64,000 nt of DNA from Salinibacterium sp. ZJ450 (GTDB lineage: Bacteria > Actinomycetota > Actinomycetes > Actinomycetales > Microbacteriaceae). Of the stretch, positions 52,790 through 62,487 are shown piece by piece. The notes beneath the pieces were generated by a model, which had not been told where the DNA came from, did no database searches, and worked only from the letters and a program-made list of their open reading frames with translations. Within the stretch, counting starts at the first letter, position 1. Each line of letters opens with the position of its first letter. The translations under genes were made by a program, and so were the position numbers. Location of the stretch: positions 1,922,001 to 1,986,000 of the forward strand of contig NZ_CP061771.1 of the NCBI RefSeq assembly GCF_011751885.2, given 5' to 3'.

Positions 52790-53803
52790 TCAGAGGCCCT
52801 TGCGGGCGATGGCGGTGACCATCCGCTCGAGGGCGTAGACCGGGTCGCGGCCCGCACCCTTCACCTGGGCGTCGGTCTCGGCGAGCATCTCGATGGTGCG
52901 GCCGAGGCCCTCGTCGGTCCAGCCGCGCAGGTCGCGCTGGGCTCGTTCCACCTGCCACGGGGCAATGCCGAACTGCGAGGCGAGTTGGCCCTGCGAGCCG
53001 TGTCCGCCTGACACCTTCGCCATCGTGCGCAGCTTCGCGGCAAACGCGGCCACCATCGGCACAGGGTCGGCGCCGGTCGCAAGCGCGTGCCGCAGCAGGC
53101 CGAGGGCTTCTCCGTGCCGGCCGGCGATCGCGGCATCCGCCACCTTGAACGCATTGGTTTCCACCCGGCCGGAGTAGTACTTCTCGACCGTGGTCTCGGT
53201 GATCTCGTTGGCGCTGTCGGCGATCAGCTGCTGGCAGGCCGTGGCGAGCTCGGAGAGGTTGTCGCTGAAGGCCCCGACGATGGCGCGCAACGCGCCGGGG
53301 GTGATCGGCCGGCCGGCGGTCTTGAACTCGGCGACGGCGAAGTCGTACCGGTCGCTGTCTTTCTTCAAGTCGGCGCAGACCACCTCGATCGCCTGGCCGC
53401 CGCCTGCCCGGATCGCGTCGAGCAGTTTCTTGCCGCGCACTCCCCCGCCGTGCCGCAGCGCGACCACGGTGTCGTCGGCGGGCGAGCCGAGGTAGTCGAG
53501 CATCTCGAGCAGGAAGGCGTCGCTGCACTTCTCGACATTGCTGACCCGGATCAGGCGTGGTTCGGCGAACAGCGAGGGGCTGGCGAGGGTGAGCAGCTCA
53601 CCGGGCGCATAGCTGGCAGCGTCCACGTCGCTGACCTCGAGGCTGGGGTCGACGGTGCGCAGTCCGTCACGCAGCAACCGCAGCGCCCGGTCGGCGAGGA
53701 AGGCCTCGGTGCCGGAGATGAGCACCACGGGCGCCGGGCGCACCTGGTGCCAGCTGAGCTGCGGGATGGCTACCTTTTTCGAGGCTGCGGGCTTGGCTGC
53801 CAC
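52790..53803 (-). CDS. holA: DNA polymerase III subunit delta
   Basis: Clamp-loader subunit that opens the beta sliding clamp. GTG 53803 with AAAGGAG upstream gives 337 residues starting VAAKPAASKKVAIPQLSWH. The AAA+-like fold is visible from APVVLISGTEAFLADRALRLLRDGL, and the clamp-loader C-terminal region includes SQFGIAPWQVERAQRDLRGW and the ending VYALERMVTAIARKGL. Follows comEC by 25 bp, the usual comEA-comEC-holA order. Confidence 0.93.
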   Translation of the reverse strand: MAAKPAASKKVAIPQLSWHQVRPAPVVLISGTEAFLADRALRLLRDGLRTVDPSLEVSDVDAASYAPGELLTLASPSLFAEPRLIRVSNVEKCSDAFLLEMLDYLGSPADDTVVALRHGGGVRGKKLLDAIRAGGGQAIEVVCADLKKDSDRYDFAVAEFKTAGRPITPGALRAIVGAFSDNLSELATACQQLIADSANEITETTVEKYYSGRVETNAFKVADAAIAGRHGEALGLLRHALATGADPVPMVAAFAAKLRTMAKVSGGHGSQGQLASQFGIAPWQVERAQRDLRGWTDEGLGRTIEMLAETDAQVKGAGRDPVYALERMVTAIARKGL

Positions 53804-53828
53804 AAGACTCCTTTCGAGCATCCCCAGC

Positions 53829-56123
53829 CTATTCTGTGGGGCTGTCATCCGGCGCCGCCCGCTCGGTCCACAGCTCGACGGTGCCGGGCACCGACGTCGG
53901 CGCGATCAGCAGCAGTCCGCTCCGATCGGTGCGTGCCACGGCGGTTCCGGTGCGCTGCAGCAGGCTGAGCAGGTCGTCGGTCGGATGTCCGTAGCCGTTG
54001 TCTGCGCCGACGCCGATCACTCCCAGTGCGGCCCGCGCGCGAGCGTACAGCTCCGGGTGCTGGTCGGCCGAGCCATGATGGCTGACCTTCACCACGTCGA
54101 CCGGTGCGATTCCTCCCGCCGCGAGCAGCCGGGCCTGCGCGGTGGCGCCGAGGTCTCCGAGGAACAGAGAACTGAGACATCCGTTTGCGCAGTCGCCGAC
54201 CCCGTCGAAGCTGACGGTGACGCTCGCGTCGTTGCCGGGCTCCTCGACGGCCCCGGTCGGCCAGAGCACCCGCCAGCGCAGCTCGCCGAGCCTGCCGTGC
54301 TGCCCGGCGGCCGCGGCCTGCAGCGGGGCACCGCCGCGCTGGATCTCGGCGAGCAGCGCGTGATCCGATGGGGCGTCCGGCGGGCCGACCAGGGCGTGGT
54401 CGGCTCGGCCGATCATCGCGGCGGCTCCGCCGACGTGATCGAGGTCGAAGTGGGTGAGCACCAGCAGGCTCACCCGGGCGATGCCGAGTTGATCGAGGCA
54501 GGCGGTCAGCAGCGCCGGATCCGGTCCGGTGTCGATCAGCGCGGTCGCCGCCCCGCTTCGCACCAGCACGGCGTCGCCCTGGCCGACGTCACACACCGCG
54601 ATCTGCCAGTGCTGCGGTTGGCCGGCGCGCTGCAGCAGCCTCGCCCCGGTGGTGCCGCCGAGGGTGCCGACGACCAGCACGGCAACCAGCAGCGCCGCGG
54701 GTCGACGCCAGCGCGCCGTCAGCAGCGCCAGCAGCGCCGCCGCGGTGATCAGCAGCAGCAACCCCAGCCCGATCGCGCCCTCCGGCCACGGCAGGCGGGC
54801 GGCGGGCAGCCCGGCGAGCCGCTCCGCCACCGTGGCGATCCAGGTCGCCGGCAGCCAGGCCAGCTGGGTGAGCACGGCACCGAGCCAGGGCCAGAGCGGT
54901 AACAGCACGCAGGCCAGCGAGCCCAGCACGGTCGCCACCGGAGCCGCCGGCCCGGCCAGAACATTGGCCAGCACGCCGTACACCGGGATGGACGGCTCCA
55001 GCAGCAATAACACCGGCTGGCAGGCCAGCTGCGCCGCCAGCGGAACGGCGATGATCGCGGCGATCGGCCGCGGCATCCAGCGGGCCAGGCGCTCCGCCAG
55101 CGGCCCTGACAACAGCAGCAGCCCGCCGGTGGCGTGCACCGACAGCGCGAAGCCGTAGCTGCGGCTCAGCCACGGATCGATGCTGAGCAGCACGATCACC
55201 GCCGCCGCGAGCACCGGCAGTCCATGCACCGGCCGGCCGACCGCCAGGGTCACCAGCACGATCAGCGCCATCACCGCCGCGCGCAGCACGCTCGGCTCCG
55301 GCGTGACCAACAGAACAAAACCGGCGAGCACGACGACGGATGCCGCCACCCGCCAGCCGCGCGGAACCCCGAGCAGCCCGCCGAGCAGCATGATCAGGCC
55401 GATCACGATGGCGCAGTTCGCCCCGGACACCGCGGTCAGGTGACTGAGCGCGCTGGTCTTCATGTCCGCGTCGAGCGCCTCGGGTACCGCGCTGGTGTCA
55501 CCGATCGCCAACCCGGGCAGCAGCGCCCCGCCCGGCCCCGGCAGCGCCGTGGCCGCACTGAGGAACGCCGCCCGCAGGCCGTTCATCGTGCTCAGCAACG
55601 CGGGCGGCGCAGCCGCGACCGTGACCCGGTCGGCGAAGTACAGGAACGACACGTCGTCCCCCGGCGGGGTCGGCTGCATCGTGCCACCGAGGTGGAGCGT
55701 GGAGCCGATGCCCGCGTCATCCGGAATCGCATGGAAAACCAGCACCGGCACCCGGCCGAACGCCACCGTTGTGCCGTTCGGCGCATTTACGCCCACCAGG
55801 GTGGCCTCGAACCGGTCACCGACTACCCGGGTGACGGCGGCGGTCGCGCGCAGGTAGCGGCCATCCGCGGCCATCGCGGCAAGCTCGGCGGGGCGTCGTT
55901 CCGGCTGCTGCACGGCGGCGGCCGACGTGACTAGTGCGGCGGCGGCCAGGCACACCGCCACCAGTGGCGCATGCCCGCCCCGGCGCAACAGCGCGACCAC
56001 CAGCGTGCCCGCCGCCGCCAGCCAGAGGGCAATGGCCACCGGCCACGGCGGTTCGAGGGCGATGCCGAGTCCCGCCGCCGCCCAGGCCACGACCACCGGC
56101 ACCGCCAGCCGCAGGTCCGGCAC
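53829..56123 (-). CDS. comEC: ComEC/Rec2-family DNA-uptake membrane protein
   Basis: Predicted channel for single-stranded DNA import across the membrane, 764 residues. N-terminal membrane segments and an OB-like domain, then the Competence domain core (SALSHLTAVSGANCAIVIGLIMLLGGLLG; SYGFALSVHATGGLLLLSGP), many helices, and a C-terminal metallo-beta-lactamase-like domain with CDVGQGDAVLVRSG, LTHFDLDHVGG and KVSHHGSADQHPELYARARA. The GTG start at 56123 lies in the third copy of a 26-bp tandem repeat. comEA is directly upstream, holA downstream. No other competence genes are in the window. Confidence 0.93.
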   Translation of the reverse strand: MPDLRLAVPVVVAWAAAGLGIALEPPWPVAIALWLAAAGTLVVALLRRGGHAPLVAVCLAAAALVTSAAAVQQPERRPAELAAMAADGRYLRATAAVTRVVGDRFEATLVGVNAPNGTTVAFGRVPVLVFHAIPDDAGIGSTLHLGGTMQPTPPGDDVSFLYFADRVTVAAAPPALLSTMNGLRAAFLSAATALPGPGGALLPGLAIGDTSAVPEALDADMKTSALSHLTAVSGANCAIVIGLIMLLGGLLGVPRGWRVAASVVVLAGFVLLVTPEPSVLRAAVMALIVLVTLAVGRPVHGLPVLAAAVIVLLSIDPWLSRSYGFALSVHATGGLLLLSGPLAERLARWMPRPIAAIIAVPLAAQLACQPVLLLLEPSIPVYGVLANVLAGPAAPVATVLGSLACVLLPLWPWLGAVLTQLAWLPATWIATVAERLAGLPAARLPWPEGAIGLGLLLLITAAALLALLTARWRRPAALLVAVLVVGTLGGTTGARLLQRAGQPQHWQIAVCDVGQGDAVLVRSGAATALIDTGPDPALLTACLDQLGIARVSLLVLTHFDLDHVGGAAAMIGRADHALVGPPDAPSDHALLAEIQRGGAPLQAAAAGQHGRLGELRWRVLWPTGAVEEPGNDASVTVSFDGVGDCANGCLSSLFLGDLGATAQARLLAAGGIAPVDVVKVSHHGSADQHPELYARARAALGVIGVGADNGYGHPTDDLLSLLQRTGTAVARTDRSGLLLIAPTSVPGTVELWTERAAPDDSPTE

Positions 56124-56186
56124 GGTCAGGTCGTCCGCAGGTCGGGCATGATCAGGTCGTCCCGACGTCGGGCACGATCAGGTCGT
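56109..56186 (-). repeat. Three 26-bp tandem repeats at the comEA/comEC junction
   Basis: Three head-to-tail copies share the pattern ACGACCTGA-YC-RTG-CCSGAC and cover the comEA stop and comEC start. Each has a stop codon, two bases, then a start codon. Copies one and two create complete seven-codon ORFs, GTG 56175 to TGA 56152 (VPDVGTT) and ATG 56149 to TGA 56126 (MPDLRTT); copy three carries the true comEC start at 56123. Confidence 0.9.
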
Positions 56187-56849
56187 CACCAGCTCGCGCA
56201 GCCCGTCGAACGTCTTCTGGCCGATGCCGGTGACGCTCATCAGGTCTTCGATCACCTGGAACCCGCCGTTGGCGTCGCGCCACTGGATGATGCGTTCGGC
56301 CATCGCCGGGCCGACCCGCGGCAGCGTGTCCAGCTGGGTGAGATCGGCGGTGTTCAAGTTCACCTTGCCGAGCACCTCGGCACCCGGAGCGGCCGGCGGC
56401 GCGGCCTCGCCGAGCGCCGGCACGTACAGTTGCTCGCCGTCGGTCACGAAGCGCGCCAGGTTCACCCCGCCGGTGTCGGCGGTGTCGGCGAACCCGCCGG
56501 CGGCCGCCACCGCGTCGACCGTGCGGGCACCCTCGTGCAGTTCGTACAGCCCGGGAGTCTGCACCGATCCGAGCACGTGCACGAAGATGGCGGATGCCGA
56601 GGATGCCGAGGATGCCGACGCCTCACCGTCTGCCGACGCCTGGCTTTCCCCCACCGCTGGAGACCCGGTATTCGGTGCCACGGTGTTCGGCGACACAGTG
56701 TTCGGGGCCACCGTCGTCGCCGCGCCCTGCGGGGTGATCGCCGTGATGAAGACCGCGCTGCCGAGTGCCACGATCACCAGCACGATCGCGGCCCCGACTC
56801 CGACTCGCAGCCGGGCGCGGAGCGGTCGCGGTTCGATCGGGACGGTCAT
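56178..56849 (-). CDS. comEA: ComEA-like helix-hairpin-helix DNA-binding protein
   Basis: Membrane-anchored DNA receptor for transformation, 223 residues. A basic N-terminus and one transmembrane helix (VGVGAAIVLVIVALGSAVFI) precede a Ser/Ala/Pro-rich linker. A SLBB-type domain follows (IFVHVLGSVQTPGLYELHEGARTVDAVAAAGGF), then two helix-hairpin-helix motifs (VNLNTADLTQLDTLPRVGPAMAERIIQWR and VIEDLMSVTGIGQKTFDGLRELV). The stop lies in the first unit of the tandem repeat leading into comEC. Confidence 0.93.
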   Translation of the reverse strand: MTVPIEPRPLRARLRVGVGAAIVLVIVALGSAVFITAITPQGAATTVAPNTVSPNTVAPNTGSPAVGESQASADGEASASSASSASAIFVHVLGSVQTPGLYELHEGARTVDAVAAAGGFADTADTGGVNLARFVTDGEQLYVPALGEAAPPAAPGAEVLGKVNLNTADLTQLDTLPRVGPAMAERIIQWRDANGGFQVIEDLMSVTGIGQKTFDGLRELVTT

Positions 56850-56860
56850 GCCCGCAGACT

Positions 56861-56892
56861 AGTTCGGGCCGCGCTCTCGCACGGCCCGAACT
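56861..56892 (-). terminator. Probable leuS terminator
   Basis: AGTTCGGGCCG (56861-56871) and CGGCCCGAACT (56882-56892) are perfect 11-bp arms with a 10-nt loop. It lies 17 bp past the leuS stop and 12 bp before the comEA start. No U-tract. Confidence 0.7.
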
Positions 56893-56909
56893 GATGCTGC
56901 TGTGAGCGC

Positions 56910-59501
56910 TTACGCCTTGGTGGCGATGTTGACGACTCGCGGCGCGCGCACGATGACGTTGACGATCTCCCGATCGCCGACCGCGCGCTGCACAGCGGCG
57001 GAGCCACGCGCCAGCTTCTCGAGCTCGTCGGCGCTGATCTTCGGCGACACCATGAGCCGGTCACGCACCTTGCCGTCGACCTGGATGATCGAGGTGACCG
57101 ACTCCTCCACCAGCAACACCGGGTCGGCATTGCGCCAGCCGGCGAACGCGACGCTGGGCTCGTAGCCGAGCTTCGCCCACATCTCTTCGGCCGTGTACGG
57201 CGCGAACAGGCTGAGCGCCACCGCGATGGCCTCGGTGGCCTCGCGCACCGCGGCATCCGCGGGTCCTGCTCCGGTGTCGATCACCTTGCGGGTGGCGTTC
57301 ACCAGTTCCATGATGCGGGCGACAACCACGTTGAATTTGAACGCCTCGATGAGCCCAGGCCCGTCGGCGAGCAGCCGGTGGGTCTGGCGGCGCAGTGCGA
57401 GGTCACCGGTCTTCCAGAGCACGTCCGGAGAGCTTGCGACGTCGTTCGCCAGCCGCCAGGCGCGGGCCAGGAATTTCGCGGATGCCGCGGGCGAGACATC
57501 CGCCCAGTCAATGTCGTCCTCGGGGGGTCCGGCGAAGGCCATGGTGAGTCGCACCGCGTCGACGCCGTGCTCGTCAAGCTGCTCGCTGAGCCGCACGATG
57601 TTGCCCTTGCTCTTGCTCATCGCGGCGCCGTCCATCAGCACCATGCCCTGGTTGAGCAGAGCGCTGAACGGCTCGGTGAAGCCCACGTAGCCGAGGTCGA
57701 ACAGCACCTTGGTGATGAAGCGCGCGTAGAGCAGGTGCAGGATCGCGTGGGTGACACCGCCGACGTACTGGTCGACGGGGGCCCACTTGTCTGCCTGCTT
57801 CGGGTCGAACGCCTGGGTGTCGTCGTTCGGGTTGAGGAAGCGCAGGAAGTACCAGGAGCTGTCGACGAAGGTGTCCATGGTGTCGGGGTCACGGCGCGCC
57901 GGAGTGCCGTCCACCGGGTTCGGCACATTCACCCAGTCCTCGGCGGCGCCGAGCGGCGACGAGCCCTTCGGCTGCAGGTCGAGTCCCTCGGTCGGCGGCA
58001 GCAGCACCGGCAGCTGATCCTCGGGCACCGCGTGCAGCTCGCCATCCTGCCCGTGGATGATCGGGATGGGCGTGCCCCAGTAGCGCTGCCGGGAGATCAG
58101 CCAGTCGCGCAGGCGGTAGGTCTTCGCGGCCCGGCCCGTGCCGCGTTCGGCGAGCACCTCGATGGCGCGCTTGATCGCGTGCTGCTTGCTCAGGCCGTCG
58201 AGCGGCCCGGAGTTCATCAGGCGGCCGTCGCCGGTGAGCGCCTCCCCGGTTGCCACCGGGTCAAGCACCGGCAGCTCCGGCAGCACAGGGTCGCCATTCA
58301 GGTCGGTGTCGATCACGGGGATCGCCCCGGTGACCGGCGCGGTGGTGTCGACGACGACCCGCACCGGAAGGTTGAACTTGCGGGCGAAGTCGAGGTCGCG
58401 CTGGTCGTGGGCGGGCACGGCCATGATGGCGCCGTGACCGTAGTCGGCCAGCACGTAGTCTGCGGTCCAGATCGGCAGGCGCTCCCCGTTCAGCGGGTTG
58501 ATCGCGAACCGGTCGAGGAACACACCGGTCTTCGGCCGGCTGGTGTCCTGCCGGTCGATTTCGGTTTCCTTCTGCACCTGCTCCAGGTAGTCCCGGAACG
58601 TCGTCTGCACCTCGGGCGTGGAACCGGCGACCAGCTCCGCGGCCAGGTCGGAGTCAGGGGCGACGACCATGAAGGTGGCGCCGTACAGGGTGTCTGGACG
58701 GGTGGTGAACACCGTCACCTTCTCCGTACGTCCTTCGATCTCGAAGTCCACGTCGGCGCCGATCGAGCGGCCGATCCAGTTGCGCTGCATCGAGATGACC
58801 TTGGACGGCCAGTGCCCTTCCAGCTGGTTCAGGTCATCCAGCAGCCGGTCTGCGTAGTCGGTGATCTTGAAGTACCACTGGGTCAGCTTCTTCTTCACCA
58901 CAATGGCGCCGGACCGCTCGGAGGTGCCGTCGGCGAGCACCTGCTCGTTGGCGAGCACGGTCTGGTCTACCGGGTCCCAGTTGACCCAGCTGTCCTTGCG
59001 GTACGCCAGGCCCTTCTCGTACATCTTGAGGAACAGCCACTGGTTCCACTTGTAGTACTCGGGGTCGCTGGTGTGCAGTTCGCGATCCCAGTCGAAGGAT
59101 GGCGCGTACCGGCGCATCGACGCCTTCTGCTGCTCGATGTTCTCGTAGGTCCAGTCACGAGGGTTCACGCCGCGCTTGATGGCCGCGTTCTCGGCGGGCA
59201 GCCCGAACGAGTCCCAGCCGATCGGGTGCAGCACGTTGAAGCCCTGCTGGCGCCAGTACCGGGCGATGACATCCCCCAGCGCGTAGGCCTCGGCGTGCCC
59301 CATGTGCAGGTCGCCGGAGGGGTACGGGAACATGTCGAGCACGTACTTGCGCGGCCGGCTGTCGTCGGCGTCGGTTGCGAACGGCTTCAACTCATCCCAG
59401 ACCGCGAGCCACTTCTCCTGGATGCTGGCGATGTCGTACTCGGGTGCCTCGGACGCTACGGCCCTGCTGTCTTGCTCGTGTGCCACGTAACTCTCAATCA
59501 T
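56910..59501 (-). CDS. leuS: Leucyl-tRNA synthetase
   Basis: Class Ia synthetase charging tRNA(Leu), 863 residues. HIGH-type motif [12 protein letters not shown], the editing domain CP1 with the Thr/Asp-rich [20 protein letters not shown], and the KMSKS equivalent [10 protein letters not shown]. The anticodon-binding and C-terminal domains are complete to the end. The first ~20 residues are not conserved; a GTG five codons in could be the start. Flanked by a hairpin terminator. Confidence 0.97.
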   Translation of the reverse strand: MIESYVAHEQDSRAVASEAPEYDIASIQEKWLAVWDELKPFATDADDSRPRKYVLDMFPYPSGDLHMGHAEAYALGDVIARYWRQQGFNVLHPIGWDSFGLPAENAAIKRGVNPRDWTYENIEQQKASMRRYAPSFDWDRELHTSDPEYYKWNQWLFLKMYEKGLAYRKDSWVNWDPVDQTVLANEQVLADGTSERSGAIVVKKKLTQWYFKITDYADRLLDDLNQLEGHWPSKVISMQRNWIGRSIGADVDFEIEGRTEKVTVFTTRPDTLYGATFMVVAPDSDLAAELVAGSTPEVQTTFRDYLEQVQKETEIDRQDTSRPKTGVFLDRFAINPLNGERLPIWTADYVLADYGHGAIMAVPAHDQRDLDFARKFNLPVRVVVDTTAPVTGAIPVIDTDLNGDPVLPELPVLDPVATGEALTGDGRLMNSGPLDGLSKQHAIKRAIEVLAERGTGRAAKTYRLRDWLISRQRYWGTPIPIIHGQDGELHAVPEDQLPVLLPPTEGLDLQPKGSSPLGAAEDWVNVPNPVDGTPARRDPDTMDTFVDSSWYFLRFLNPNDDTQAFDPKQADKWAPVDQYVGGVTHAILHLLYARFITKVLFDLGYVGFTEPFSALLNQGMVLMDGAAMSKSKGNIVRLSEQLDEHGVDAVRLTMAFAGPPEDDIDWADVSPAASAKFLARAWRLANDVASSPDVLWKTGDLALRRQTHRLLADGPGLIEAFKFNVVVARIMELVNATRKVIDTGAGPADAAVREATEAIAVALSLFAPYTAEEMWAKLGYEPSVAFAGWRNADPVLLVEESVTSIIQVDGKVRDRLMVSPKISADELEKLARGSAAVQRAVGDREIVNVIVRAPRVVNIATKA

Positions 59502-59595
59502 CGACTGGGTGGGAAAAATCCCCGGCCGCTGTCACAGCGCGCAAGCGAGGAGAACCCGATCAACAAGACTACTGGGTGCCGCCATACACCCGCTG

Positions 59596-60948
59596 TTAGC
59601 CAGCTGCGGCACCGAGCACCGCGAGCAGCGCCTCGGCCTTGAGCTTCACCTCGGCCAGCTCCTCCTCCGGCACCGACAGGGCGGTGATGCCGCCGCCCGC
59701 GCCGACCGTGGCGCCGCTCGGGTCGATGACGATTGACCGGATCACCATCGCCAGATCGACGCGTCCGTCCAGGCCAAAGTAGCCGAACGCCCCGGAATAG
59801 ATGCCGCGCGGCCGGTCTTCGAGCCGGTCCAGGATGCGGGTGGCGCTGAGTTTGGGTGCCCCGGTCATCGATCCCGCCGGGAAGCAGGACACGACGGCGT
59901 CGATTCCGTCGAGGCCCGGCGCCAGCCGGCCGCGCACCGTGCTGACCAGCTGGTGCACCTGGGCGTAGCTCTCCACCGCAAGCAGGCTCGGCACGCTCAC
60001 CGACCCCACCTCGCTGACCCTCCCGATGTCGTTGCGCATCAGGTCGACGATCATCAGGTTCTCGGCGCGTTCCTTGTCGCTTGCGAGCAGCTCGGCCCGC
60101 AGCCGTTCGTCCGCCTCGGCGGTGCCGCCGCGCGCCCTGGTGCCCTTGATCGGTTTCGACTCGACGACGCCGTCAGGGCTCACCGCGAGGAATTGCTCGG
60201 GAGAAGCGCTCAGCAGAGCCACCTCGCCCACCCTGATGAATCCCCCGTGAGGCACGGGGCTGGCCCGCCTGAGCGCGAGATACACGGCCAGCGGGTCGGC
60301 GCTGGTCTCAACGAACGCCTCACTGGTGAGACACAACTGGTAGGCGTCGCCCGCCCGGATGGCGCGCTGGCATTCCCCGATCATCGCCAGGTAGCGCTCG
60401 TCCGAGTACCGCCAGGCCGCCGCACCGGTCGTAACAGGCTTGGTGCCCGTCGCAGGTCGATCGAAATCATGCTCGATCGGATGTCGCAGCGCCTCAGTCA
60501 CCTCGTCACGCCAGACTCGCAGCTCGCCCTCCCACTGATCACCGAGTGCCAGCAGCGTGACCTCTCCCGTGCTGTGGTCGATCTCGAGCGCGCGATCCGC
60601 CCAGAGAAATGCCGCGGTGGGCTGCGCCGGGGCATGGGCGACGGGTTCGGCGGTGGTGCCTCCGCGAAGCTCGTAGCCGAGCCAGCCGACCCAGCCGAGA
60701 GCGAACCCATCCCCCGCCGGCGCAACGGGGTGTGCGGCCACACCCGCGCGCAGCGCATCGAACACCGTCGCGTCGGTGCTCCGGCTGGTCAGGGTGCGGG
60801 TGGCACTGCCGAGATAACTGCGGGTTCCGGGCGCCCCGGATGAGCTGTCGAGCCAGAACGCGTTCTCGGCGGATGCGTAAAGGGTTTGGAAGGCGGTCGA
60901 CGCGGTCACCGGGAACCCCAATGGACAGGTGAGGAGCCGCTGGCGCAT
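59596..60948 (-). CDS. pabB: Aminodeoxychorismate synthase component I-like
   Basis: Chorismate-utilising enzyme of 450 residues, probably making 4-amino-4-deoxychorismate for folate. The C-terminal chorismate-binding domain shows VVESKPIKGTRARGGTAEAD, NLMIVDLMRNDIGRV, VVSCFPAGSMTGAPKLSA and GIYSGAFGYFG; the N-terminal half is the usual variable domain (GWVGWLGYELRGG). No amidotransferase domain is fused. A TAAGCT box 12 to 7 bp before the ATG suggests a leaderless transcript. It is divergent from a PabC-like gene. Anthranilate or isochorismate synthase is less likely given that neighbour. Confidence 0.87.
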   Translation of the reverse strand: MRQRLLTCPLGFPVTASTAFQTLYASAENAFWLDSSSGAPGTRSYLGSATRTLTSRSTDATVFDALRAGVAAHPVAPAGDGFALGWVGWLGYELRGGTTAEPVAHAPAQPTAAFLWADRALEIDHSTGEVTLLALGDQWEGELRVWRDEVTEALRHPIEHDFDRPATGTKPVTTGAAAWRYSDERYLAMIGECQRAIRAGDAYQLCLTSEAFVETSADPLAVYLALRRASPVPHGGFIRVGEVALLSASPEQFLAVSPDGVVESKPIKGTRARGGTAEADERLRAELLASDKERAENLMIVDLMRNDIGRVSEVGSVSVPSLLAVESYAQVHQLVSTVRGRLAPGLDGIDAVVSCFPAGSMTGAPKLSATRILDRLEDRPRGIYSGAFGYFGLDGRVDLAMVIRSIVIDPSGATVGAGGGITALSVPEEELAEVKLKAEALLAVLGAAAG

Positions 60949-60973
60949 AGCCTGAGCTTATGAGAGCAGGCCG

Positions 60974-61777
60974 ATGACCGACGATTCCACGCCCGCCGCG
61001 ATCGCCCGCTGGCACGACGGCCGACTGCAGCCCCTGGAGTACTGCGACATGACCGAGGTGCGCCTCGCCGTCGCGGACTCGTGGCTGGTCACAGAGGGCA
61101 CGAGCCTTGCACTCGACCTGCACCGGCAGCGGTTCACCCGCACCGCGCGCGACCACGTGGCCGAATCGGAGATCGCGGCGTTCTGGGATGCCGCGATCGC
61201 CGGCATCCCGCGCACCGGGGACTGGTTCCCCCGGGTTGAACTGCAGCTGTCTGGCGGCGCGCCGCGGCTGGTCGCGCGGGTGCGGCCAGCGCCGGAACGC
61301 CATCGGTCGATCAGGCTCGCCAGCCACCACGGCGCCGACCCCCGCACCACCCCCGCGGTGAAGGGCCCGGACCTGGCCGCCCTCACCGGGTTGCGCACGG
61401 CCGCGCAGGCACGGGGCGCCGACGACACCGTCATCCTCTCCCCCGACGGTTTCATCGTCGACGGGGCGACCACGGCCATCATCTGGTGGCGTGGCGATGC
61501 GCTGTGCGTGCCCTCGTCGGAGCTGGCCCGCGTGGACAGTGTCACGGCCACCGTGATCGTGGGCGTCGCGACCGCGCTCGGCGTCGACGTGCTGCATGAG
61601 TCGGTGACGCCGGACGAGCTGGACGGGCTCGAGGTGTGGGCCGTGAACGCGCTGCACGGAATCCGAATCGTCACCCACTGGGTGGACGGCCCGGCCCCGG
61701 CCGAACTGCCCGGTCGGCTGGCACTCTGGCGAACGAAGCTCGATGCGTTGCGACGCCCTTTCCCGCAGACGCCGTAA
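60974..61777 (+). CDS. pabC: Aminodeoxychorismate lyase-like class IV PLP enzyme
   Basis: Fold-type IV PLP enzyme of 267 residues, probably releasing 4-aminobenzoate from aminodeoxychorismate. The catalytic Lys is in TTPAVKGPDLAALTGLR; the downstream ADDTVILSPDGFIVDGATTAIIWWRGDALCVPSSE is characteristic of the class. It is divergent from pabB with only 25 bp between starts, which supports a joint folate role. Branched-chain or D-amino acid aminotransferase activity cannot be excluded. Confidence 0.85.
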   Translation: MTDDSTPAAIARWHDGRLQPLEYCDMTEVRLAVADSWLVTEGTSLALDLHRQRFTRTARDHVAESEIAAFWDAAIAGIPRTGDWFPRVELQLSGGAPRLVARVRPAPERHRSIRLASHHGADPRTTPAVKGPDLAALTGLRTAAQARGADDTVILSPDGFIVDGATTAIIWWRGDALCVPSSELARVDSVTATVIVGVATALGVDVLHESVTPDELDGLEVWAVNALHGIRIVTHWVDGPAPAELPGRLALWRTKLDALRRPFPQTP

Positions 61778-61800
61778 CCTGCGGCCGTTAGGCTCGCACC

Positions 61801-62487
61801 GTGAACGAAGCGCTCAGCTGGATCCTGGACACCGTGCAAGCCGTGGATCCGGTGCTGCGTATTCTTCTCGCCGGAATCGGTGTGCTTCTTGAGACATCCG
61901 TTCTGATCGGGCTGATCATCCCCGGCGACTCCATCGTGATCGTCGCCGCGCTCGCCACCCAGAACCCGTTCGAGAATCCCACCCAGTACATCGCCCTGAT
62001 CCTGACCGTGATCGCCGGGTCACTGGCCGGGGAGAGTATCGGGTTCGCGCTCGGGCGGTACTTCGGGCCTAAGATCCGCCACTCGGCTGTCGGCCGCCGC
62101 ATCGGCGAGGACCACTGGATGCGCGCCGAGCACTACCTCGACCGGCGTGGCGGGATCGCCGTGTTCGTCTCCCGATTCCTGCCCGTGCTGCACTCCCTGG
62201 TGCCGCTCACCGTGGGCATGAGCACGATGCGCTACCGCAAGTTCATGGCCTGGACGATCCCCGCGTGCACCCTGTGGGCGGTGGCATACGTCTCGGTGGG
62301 TGCCACCGCTGGTGGGGTGACCCGGGAGCTGATCTCCAACCAATTGCACTTCGCCGGGTACGTGTTCGTGGGCATCATCGCGATATTCGTGATCGTGGTG
62401 CTGATCGTGAAGAAGGTGCTTCAGGCCAGCCAGGCGCGCCACATGGCGCACCCTGGCGAGCCCAACCCCGACGCTCTCGAGGATTAA
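61801..62487 (+). CDS. DedA-family membrane protein
   Basis: Polytopic membrane protein of 228 residues (SNARE-associated/VTT fold) linked in other bacteria to lipid-carrier scrambling and envelope homeostasis. ETSVLIGLIIPGDSIVIVAAL, GSLAGESIGFALGRYFG and GIAVFVSRFLPVLHSLVPLTVGMSTMRYRKFMAW carry the family Gly/Arg/Pro residues, and four to five helices are visible. GTG start 23 bp after pabC. Convergent with the dehydrogenase gene; the TAA stops overlap in TTAA at 62484-62487. Confidence 0.92.
   Translation: MNEALSWILDTVQAVDPVLRILLAGIGVLLETSVLIGLIIPGDSIVIVAALATQNPFENPTQYIALILTVIAGSLAGESIGFALGRYFGPKIRHSAVGRRIGEDHWMRAEHYLDRRGGIAVFVSRFLPVLHSLVPLTVGMSTMRYRKFMAWTIPACTLWAVAYVSVGATAGGVTRELISNQLHFAGYVFVGIIAIFVIVVLIVKKVLQASQARHMAHPGEPNPDALED

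Noticed and set aside
53829-56849. Claiming natural competence from comEA/comEC
   Set aside because: These genes are widely kept in Actinobacteria without proven transformation, and no pilus or processing genes are in the window.
60960-60977. A five-codon upstream ORF (MRAGR) overlapping the pabC start
   Set aside because: It lies in a 25-bp divergent gap, has no ribosome site, and may not be transcribed with pabC; chance occurrence is likely.
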